A stretch of DNA of 64,000 nucleotides from Mortierella alpina. Lineage: Eukaryota > Mortierellomycota > Mortierellomycetes > Mortierellales > Mortierellaceae. Position numbers and translations under genes: made by a program. The notes beneath the pieces were generated by a model. That model was given only the letters and a program-made list of their open reading frames with translations. It did no database searches and was not told the origin of the DNA. The first letter of the stretch is position 1. Every line of letters starts with the position of its first letter. The stretch covers positions 806,001-870,000 of the forward strand of contig JANATF010000015.1 of the NCBI GenBank assembly GCA_029449245.1, written 5' to 3'. Below are positions 57,535-64,000 of the stretch, piece after piece.

Positions 57535-58640
57535 GATGTGGGGAATTGCGAGGCGGCGGTTGAGGGACGAAGGAAAACGTAAAGCCAACCTTGGGGCAAG
57601 GTTGAAGCTTGAGGCAAACAGGACAACAAGACAAGCCACCTTTTTTTTTTTTTAAAGCAGTCATTCGACACAGCCAGTTCCCCCCTGAGGCGAAGCTAAC
57701 GCGAAAGGTCTTCGCAGAAAGGTCCGATGGATCGTTTTTTTTTTTTATTTTGTTTGTAGAGTTGAGAAGAGGGAAAACCCGCAGACGAGTGCGGGACCAA
57801 AAATATGTGATCAACTCCATTGTGTATGGCTGCAACTCGAAAACGTCAGGTAAAAGGCATGATGTTTATCCGATATAGTTATAACCACTGGAGTGCGATG
57901 AGGAACCCAGCTGCCTTCCGGCAGAGCTGAGTTTATATACTGGCTGTCACCGAGTGTTGCCTGCTTTTGTGCACGCTTCTTCGCACCTGTCAGTAGTACG
58001 GTCCTCTATGGGACCTGATATGCAAACCTAATCGCAGTGCATAGGGCCGGCAGATGTGACTGATCCGCTGTACACAAAGGAGAGAAAAATGTCGCAACGA
58101 CCTGCAACGCGTTTGATAACATCGCCTCAAGACATGGTGGGATCGGTCAAATTGAACGGCAACACTACTGGAAGGGAGGACGGATCACCCATTGGCACCC
58201 ACCGCTTGTCGTGCAATGGCGGATGTAGCCTACTCGTACCTACGAGGCTACGAGGTAGGGTTGCGGTGCTTCTTGGTTCTATAGCCTGCATTCTTCGAGA
58301 GAAACAGCCTAGCAGCAGCCTGTTTGGCCAGCACAGCACATCTCCCCGCGAGAAAAATGTGCATAAGGGCCACTGCGTACAGAACACATCGTCTTCGCCT
58401 CTCCTCTCTTTTTTTTTTTTTATTCTGCCCCATCTTGCTCATTCGCCCAATTGCGTACGATGCACATGGTCTGTTGCGCACAGGCCGGGGGGCAATTCGT
58501 CCCAGTCCTCGTTCCATCTCCGTGTCCTCACAACCCGTTGTCTCTTCATCCCTCCCGGCATTGCAACGCTTCCTTGTTTTCCACCCCAAAGGCCTCATTG
58601 CACCCCTTTTGAGCTTGCAATCAGCTACCCACACGCAGCT
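57535..58640. promoter_or_regulatory. Divergent upstream region of MAK5 and the LRR gene
   Basis: This 1106-nt region has T11-T12 runs at 57641-57652 and 57736-57747 and a T13 run near 58409-58421, with pyrimidine-rich sequence from about 58380 to the LRR start. The open frame that runs from 58056 into the LRR gene is low-complexity until codons close to 58641, so I treat it as leader. Confidence 0.45.
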
Positions 58641-60976
58641 ATGGGAGTTACGCTAATTTGTCCCCTCACCACGACCGCGGACACCGTGGAGCTCGTTCTC
58701 AACCATGTTGGAGGAGACTATATCGTTCGTCGGGAGGATATTGAGCGCGCTTTCCCTGGAGTGGAGCGCGTTCAGGATGGCAAGTCTCGTATTACGTTTA
58801 TTAGGGAACCCAGCCAACATCCGTATACTACGTCCTCGTGATCCTCAAGATGCTCAAGTACGGGGTTACAGTTGCAGGCGTGGCCATGCCTGCATTTTCG
58901 CAACTGGTCGGCCCAGAGACCTTCGACCAGACCGTCCCTGGTTTAAGGTTGCTGCAAAACACAATTGTGCCTGGGGTGGATCACGTCGTATCCTGGATGG
59001 ACAAGGATGAAAGTATCGATGGCGTTACAGCTCAGCTCGACAATACGGAGGTATCGGGAGCCGATCTACGCACACTGGGTTCATTTCTACAGGACAGCGA
59101 TGGCAATCAAGTGCTGGGAAACTTATACAGAACTGTCACGGACAAGGGACAAATCAAATGGGTGTGCAGGGAGCATTACCGCGAGAAGTACAAACAGACA
59201 GCAATCGCCGCATTCCGTCAAGCAGTGGATTCAGTGGGAGGGTCCTTTGACGAGAACAAAGGCTTTGTGAAAGTGAGTCTGAAGTCAAGAGGGCTGGCGG
59301 AGCATTTCTATTCAGCGTTAAAGGCGGCTAGATTTGTTCATGAGCTCGATGTTTGCTTGGAGGTGTTCAGTGCCAGGAGTGATCTTGAGGCCTTGGAGAA
59401 TGCACTCAAGAAATCAACAATCTCGACTCTGCGACTCGATCTCCAGCAGCACTCACGGTCAGGCTTAAGTACTATACTGTCGTCAACACGGGCACGCTAC
59501 GACGTTCTCCTCCGCATTATGGAACATTCAAATATGAAAGTAATTCATATTGTCTTTTCAAATGATCTTCTCAGGACCTCCTACTTTTCCTCGAGAATAC
59601 CATCGCACCTTCACAAGCTATCTTTCGGAATGGTGCCTGCCGCGCTTGGAGCGAAGGACGTCAGGATATTATCAGAGATACTTAGGACTACCTCGACCCT
59701 CCCTAGTTTGGATTTGCGCAACAGCACGGTTGGATTCAACGGAGCTCAGGCACTGGCCGAAGCACTCAAGGCTAACTCAACACTGACCATATTGAGCTTG
59801 GAGAGCAACGCGATTGAGGACGGTGGAGCTCAGGCACTGGCCGAGGCATTGACGACAAAATCGAATTTGATTAGCTTGAATCTGAGTCAGAACGCAATCG
59901 GAGACGACGGAGCGCTGGCTCTCTCTGAAGCCCTGAAGACCAACTCGACTCTAGTCACCTTAAACTTGGAGGCCAACGCGGTTGGATTCAACGGAGCTCA
60001 GGCGCTGGCGGAATCACTCAAGGTGAACTCCACCCTTACCGCTCTGAACTTGAATTACAGCTCGATCGGACCTAATGGAGCTCAGGCGCTCGCCGACATG
60101 ATCAAGACCAACTCAACTCTGATCAGTCTGAACTTGAGCGACAATTCGATCGGAGACATCGGAGCCCTGGCACTTTCTGAGGCCCTCAGGATGAATTCGT
60201 CTCTGAGAAGTCTGGACATGAGCTGTAACTATATTGGAGACGAAGGAGGGCAGCTTGTGCTGGAGTCGCTGAAGAGCAACTCTACTCTCATCACTTTGAA
60301 CTTGAACTGGAACGCGATCAAGCATAAAGGAGCTCAGGCGCTAGCCGAGGCATTGCAGATCAATGCGACTTTAGCCGATGTGGATATGGAGTACAACAAG
60401 ATTGGATGTCACGGAGCAATAATGCTGGCCGGTGCACTCACGACCAACTCGTCCCTGACCACTTTGAGCCTAGGTTACAGCTCCATCGGACCCTTAGGAG
60501 CTCAGGCGCTAGCCGAAACGATCAAGACCAACGCTACTTTGACCACTTTGGACTTGGGCATGAACTCGATCGGATACAGTGGGGTTCAGGCGCTGGCTGG
60601 GATGCTAAGAACCAACGCGACTCTGAGCACTTTAATACTGAACGGCAGTGAGATCGCAAACAACGGTGCATTGGTACTGGCTGAGGCACTCAGGATCAAC
60701 TCGACACTGATCACTTTGGATTTGTCGAGCAACTCCATCGGATCCAACGGAGCTCAAGCACTGGCCGAGACACTCAAGACGAACTCAAGTCTGGCCTTAT
60801 TATGGTTAAACTGCAATTCGATCGACGATATCGGAGTCAAAGCCCTGGTTGAGGCACTCAAGATCAACACTTCGCTCTCTAGGTTGGGTTTGACATGGAA
60901 CCCCATCGGATACAGTGGGGCTCAAGCAGTAGCCATGGTACGCACGGCCGACAGGAATCTCACTATTTTGGCATAA
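58641..60976 (+). CDS. NLRC3-like leucine-rich-repeat (RNI-type) protein with a broken 5' frame
   Basis: A first frame (ATG 58641) encodes MGVTLICPLTTTADTVEL, GGDYIVRREDIERAF and VQDGKSRITFIRE, then hits a stop at 58839-58841. The rest of the protein is two bases out of register: it continues TSVYYVLVILKMLKYGV and stays open to 60976, where an internal ATG at 58850 would give 708 aa. The C-terminal part is fifteen tandem 28-residue leucine-rich repeats (59695-60954) of the ribonuclease-inhibitor type, consensus GAQALAEALKTNSTL-TLNL-SNSIG. The N-terminal portion (about 58641-59690) lacks an NB-ARC/NACHT ATPase, so this is not a complete NLR. Such proteins are abundant in Mortierella-type genomes (established loosely, function unknown); binding of protein partners through the horseshoe surface is an inference. 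A 35-nt intron (58770-58804) would restore the frame, but that is very short. The gene has no other introns. Confidence 0.85.
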
Positions 60977-61188
60977 AGAGTTGCGAGTAAGGGACATCAG
61001 ATCGACACGAAGAATAAAACGGAAGCACCATCGATAACGTTTTTGCTCTTTCACACAGAACCAAATATGCATGCGACAGTGCACCACATTGGAAGGTACT
61101 ACATTCATCCCGACCGCTAATTACATCAAAGCCCAGTGTTTAAAGGTGTCTCAAGCGCATGCTACGTGTCATTGTGCGTGACGGTGCC
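60908..61188. repeat. Left copy of a direct repeat (end of LRR gene plus 3' flank)
   Basis: This segment starts in repeat 15 of the LRR gene, covers its stop codon and about 210 nt of 3' flank, and is nearly identical to 63715-63991. Shared landmarks include CATGGTACGCA, CTATTTTGGCATAAAGAG, ATAAAACGGAAGCACC and CCAAATATGCATGCGACA. Confidence 0.95.
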
Positions 61189-61602
61189 GTGTGCCGTGTG
61201 CCGCCGTCCTCGTTGGGGTGGCGGCGATAGCTACTGGCTGCACACCTTGCAAGCCTACATGCGGAAGGGAAGGAGTATTTGGTGTGCATGAATGCACAAC
61301 CTATCGGGAGGTCGCACAGGAAGTAGTAATGCGAGATGCACGATGGATGTGGTTTTCCGCACACGTCTTCTCTCTGCCATCAGATTATCAGGAACACAAC
61401 CCTGATTTTACATCTCTTCGCCCTGCTTTGCACCACTTCCTCGTTCTCTATCACAAAAGTTCCTCCTTCCACTTTCTTTCACCTTACAGTCAGCCACCTA
61501 CAAGCAGCTCTGGAAGTAGCGTCTACCCTATCAAAGTTTGAAGCTGTGAAGGAGAACGTCATCCATACATCTATCGCTGCTCGAACCTCCAGTCCGGACT
61601 CC
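60977..61602. other. Intergenic region, LRR gene to siderophore synthetase gene
   Basis: This 626-nt region includes the LRR 3' flank (part of the direct repeat), a short GTGCCGT tandem at 61182-61202, and a T/C-rich leader (61370-61500) before the siderophore synthetase. No further gene. An open frame runs from 61336 through this region into the synthetase. Confidence 0.6.
61013..61018 (+). terminator. Poly(A) signal of the LRR gene
   Basis: AATAAA 37 nt after the LRR stop codon, in a context kept in the second repeat copy (63820-63825). Confidence 0.6.
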
Positions 61603-63351
61603 ATGTTAACTGCCAGGGCGCGATCCAGCCCCAAGTCTTCTTTCGATGGCACACAACGTCCTGCCAGAATCCGTGGAATGTTTGCACCGTCGTCGCGCCT
61701 CATAGCGTGCTTTGTCAATGAGGGCTTTATGCAGGCTACATACAGGCCTGTCTGCAATCTCGCACCGATCGACGACCTTGGCCCTGTGGCACTTTTGACG
61801 CTCCAAGATCTATCAATTGTGGTGTCCTTGACTCATACCCCACACATGGATGAACAAGGCGCCATTCTGTTCCTTGACCCCCTCGACCTGCAGCACCCGA
61901 TCCTTGTGAGCACCGCGCTGACAGCAAGTAATATGCCAGCCCTGCTGACCGAGTGCCTTTGTCCATCCACTCTAATGCGACTCGTTGCCGCTCGCACTGA
62001 CAAGATTGATGAGACGTTGCTAAAGGAAACATGCGCTGAGCTGGATAGCTGTGTCGAGCACATGACGCACTTGTTTCTTCACCCACATCCAGAACCAACT
62101 CTCAACAGTCCTGCCATCGAGTGGGAACAGAGCCTCATCGAAGGCCAAAGCATACACCCAATGCACAAGTGCCGTTACACCGTTGCACCTACACCCAGGA
62201 TCGAGCCCGGCACTGATTTGTATAATCTCACTTTGAGACTCGTGTCGATGCCTGCCGATGCCGTTATCGTGAGCGGTGAATACCTGACCGTCATGGCCAA
62301 GCTTGTGCCTGCCGATATAGTGCCTATAGGGCGTGTACCAATCCTTGTCCACCCGGTTCAGGTACCGAATGTCGTCAGCAAGATCCCCGAAGCAACGTTT
62401 CATCCGTTCACAGTGCCAGCTCTTGCACAATCATCGCTGCGCACAGTCATCATCCCAGAACTTCCCAATTACGCTTTCAAGATCTCACTCAGCATCAGGT
62501 TAACAGGGGCTGTGCGTACGGCCTCGCCGTCGACAATGTCTACTGGCCAGCGCCTGATACCCATCCTCGACCGCATTGTCCCAAAAAACAGTGTGCTCAG
62601 TTGCGCAACAGAGCATAGCACCGTAAGGACGAATCACATTGACGTTGGTATTACCAAACTTCTGGCCTGCATCATCCGTGATGAGTTGGATGCTACATTT
62701 CGTGAGCAGAACGAGGCGGTCGTTGTTTGTGCTGCATTGACAGAGCGTCCGGACGGCAACACTGCTCGCGTCATCAACATATGCAATTTGAACACGCTTG
62801 CTTCGCGACTCAAGTTTCTCAGCATCTTTGTGGACCTCACCTTCAAATCCTTTCTTGTACCGGTGATCGAACATGGATTTACCTTCGAGCCTCACCAGCA
62901 GAACACGTTGGTCCGTCTGCCGATCCCAGAGCCAGGTGATCTTTCACCCGTGTACCCAATTGGCCTTATCATCCGTGACCTTGAAGGGGTCAGGATCCAT
63001 ACAGAGACGCTGTTCAAATCCACCGGCATGCGCGTTCCACTTTTTCCAAAGAATCCCAACGAGGTAACTGATCTGAGGGTGGTGTACCAACGTCTGTATC
63101 ATGCCTTGATCCTGATGCACTTGCATCCTCTTATCCGCGCACTTGACCTGCACTACTCTGGAGAAGGTTGGAGGATCGTGCGCACCCGCCTGGAGGAGTA
63201 CTTCAAGCCCGGAGACATTGGCCACGAACTATGGCTTTCGAGTGAGACTTGCCAATGGAAGTGTCAGCTTCGTTTGAGGCTGAAAGGGCTGGTTATTGCG
63301 CCAATTAATCGCGACGTGCCAAATATTCTGCTGTACAACGGCGAGCCATGA
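61603..63351 (+). CDS. NRPS-independent siderophore (NIS) synthetase, IucA/IucC family; probable rhizoferrin synthetase
   Basis: From the ATG at 61603 the product is 582 aa, the usual size of this family; the frame is open back to 61336, which would add 89 low-complexity residues. Motifs in order: FAPSSRLIACFVNEG near the start, SIHPMHKCRYTVAP (about 181-194), KISLSIRLTGAVRTASPST (the ATP-binding K/R-T-S-x-R-T block), AALTERPDG, EHGFTFEPHQQNTLVRLP (matching the E-x-H-x-Q-N catalytic region), LIIRDLEGVRIHTETL (R-D-F/L-x-G-x-R), and a final W-x-C-x-L-R-L-R-L-K. NIS enzymes use ATP to join citrate-type carboxylates to amines. In Mucoromycota one such gene (Rhizopus delemar rfs) makes rhizoferrin from citrate and putrescine; the same product here is inferred. 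It is intronless, unlike nearly all neighbours. No transporter, reductase or amine gene lies beside it in the window. Confidence 0.9.
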   Translation: MLTARARSSPKSSFDGTQRPARIRGMFAPSSRLIACFVNEGFMQATYRPVCNLAPIDDLGPVALLTLQDLSIVVSLTHTPHMDEQGAILFLDPLDLQHPILVSTALTASNMPALLTECLCPSTLMRLVAARTDKIDETLLKETCAELDSCVEHMTHLFLHPHPEPTLNSPAIEWEQSLIEGQSIHPMHKCRYTVAPTPRIEPGTDLYNLTLRLVSMPADAVIVSGEYLTVMAKLVPADIVPIGRVPILVHPVQVPNVVSKIPEATFHPFTVPALAQSSLRTVIIPELPNYAFKISLSIRLTGAVRTASPSTMSTGQRLIPILDRIVPKNSVLSCATEHSTVRTNHIDVGITKLLACIIRDELDATFREQNEAVVVCAALTERPDGNTARVINICNLNTLASRLKFLSIFVDLTFKSFLVPVIEHGFTFEPHQQNTLVRLPIPEPGDLSPVYPIGLIIRDLEGVRIHTETLFKSTGMRVPLFPKNPNEVTDLRVVYQRLYHALILMHLHPLIRALDLHYSGEGWRIVRTRLEEYFKPGDIGHELWLSSETCQWKCQLRLRLKGLVIAPINRDVPNILLYNGEP

Positions 63352-63661
63352 GTATCTACAATAAAACGCTTGCCAGGTCCACTTTCCACTTGACGCCAAT
63401 AGTCGTGGCTTAAAGATATCATAGTACCTACTCTGACCGATTTGATCTTGAGAGTAAACCCGATCAGGGACAGTGGCGAACAGAGGATGAGGCGGTCCTG
63501 TTGGAGCGATCTCATAATTATTGACAATGGCAGTACTATTCGCACAAACCAACACAAAGAATGAAAGGGCATGACTCTTTCTGCGTCGATCGAATGTCTA
63601 TATGCCTGACATGAAGGGCAGATTCCGCTAGACAGCACTGCTTCCTGTTTGACGAGCTCGT
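63352..63661. other. 3' flank of the siderophore synthetase gene
   Basis: This 310-nt region contains the synthetase 3' end and unique sequence before the truncated LRR copy. The minus-strand frames here have no recognised motif. Confidence 0.6.
63360..63365 (+). terminator. Poly(A) signal of the NIS synthetase gene
   Basis: AATAAA nine nucleotides after the stop codon; unusually close, but a clear match. Confidence 0.5.
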
Positions 63662-63991
63662 ACGGTCAAGCTAAGTATTATACTGTCGTCAACACACGTT
63701 CTCCTCCGTATTATGGATGCAGTGGAGTTCTAGCGCTAGCCATGGTACGCAGGGCTGACAAGAATCTGACTATTTTGGCATAAAGAGTTGCGAGTAAGGG
63801 ACATCAGATCGACACGAAGAATAAAACGGAAGCACCATCGATGACTTTTTGCCCTTTTCACACAGAACCAAATATGCATGCGACATTGCACCACATTGGA
63901 AGGTACTACATTCGCGACCGCTAATTACATCAAGGCCCAGTGTTTAAAGGTGTCTCGAGCGCATGCTACGTGTTTTGCGCGTGGCGGTGCC
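63662..63991 (+). pseudogene. Truncated LRR gene copy with the repeat array deleted
   Basis: 63662-63717 aligns with 59455-59523 of the LRR gene (ACGGTCA, TATACTGTCGTCAACAC, then ACGTTCTCCTCCG and TTATGGA), with a 10-nt gap. The match then jumps directly to the copy of 60908 onward. The join falls on GGA, present at both 59521-59523 and 60908-60910, so about 1.39 kb with all but the last LRR unit is missing. The remaining piece has stops (TAG in GTTCTAGCG) and keeps the LRR stop codon and 3' flank. The copy runs to 63991, close to the window end. Confidence 0.9.
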
Positions 63992-64000
63992 CGGGGCCGG

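Noticed and set aside
61336-61602. N-terminal extension of the NIS synthetase to 671 aa
   Set aside because: The added residues come from a T/C-rich leader and do not resemble NIS N-termini; the 582-aa form from 61603 has the family length. An upstream exon is not excluded.
1-64000. tRNA, rRNA or intact transposon
   Set aside because: No A/B-box pair with a cloverleaf, no rRNA core sequence, and no reverse transcriptase, integrase or transposase motif was found by eye; a covariance or repeat-library search would be decisive.

Overview
This window reads as nuclear DNA of an early-diverging filamentous fungus, most likely a Mortierellaceae-type Mucoromycota (inference). Its genes are split by GT-AG introns of mostly about 80-200 nt. 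Typical fungal genes are present: a Chs7-type chitin synthase chaperone, a fused ADE2, Mak5, INO80 and Ras. The right end carries a long NLRC3-like leucine-rich-repeat gene beside an NRPS-independent siderophore (NIS) synthetase, the class that makes rhizoferrin in this lineage. Family calls come from motifs and architecture read by eye. The spliced models were tested by checking that exon lengths keep one open frame from start to stop.

Layout. 1-760 (-): STIMATE/YPL162C-like membrane protein, cut by the window edge. 1639-6651 (+): REV1. 6882-8029 (-): class I O-methyltransferase with a mitochondrial-type N-terminus. 8555-15134 (+): DNA2 nuclease-helicase. 15685-17001 (+): Alr4036-type flavin-binding oxidase. 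17268-19000 (-): RNase P subunit Rpp40. 19507-21665 (+): decapping factor DCP1. 22145-23390 (-): broken Hsp70 pseudogene. 24114-25707 (-): GDT1/TMEM165 cation transporter. 28185-30899 (+): NIPA-type Mg2+ transporter. 31358-33570 (-): phosphate-type MFS transporter. 37719-40556 (+): Ras GTPase. 41340-43232 (+): Chs7. 44209-51654 (+): INO80 ATPase. 51980-53948 (-): ADE2. 54331-57534 (-): Mak5/DDX24 helicase. 58641-60976 (+): LRR protein with a broken 5' frame. 61603-63351 (+): NIS synthetase. 63662-63991: truncated second copy of the LRR gene end.

Most genes are housekeeping: DNA damage tolerance and Okazaki maturation (REV1, DNA2), RNA processing and decay (Rpp40, DCP1, Mak5), chromatin (INO80), purine synthesis (ADE2), ion transport (GDT1, NIPA, phosphate MFS), and wall growth and signalling (Chs7, Ras). 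They are arranged as divergent and convergent pairs, with no sign of a co-functional cluster. The accessory part is the last about 6 kb. There an intronless siderophore synthetase lies between an LRR gene and a deletion-derived remnant of the same LRR gene, which suggests local duplication and decay. Two gene-poor stretches (25.7-28.2 kb and 33.6-37.7 kb) hold low-complexity DNA and no gene I can support. I found no rRNA, tRNA, CRISPR array or intact mobile element.
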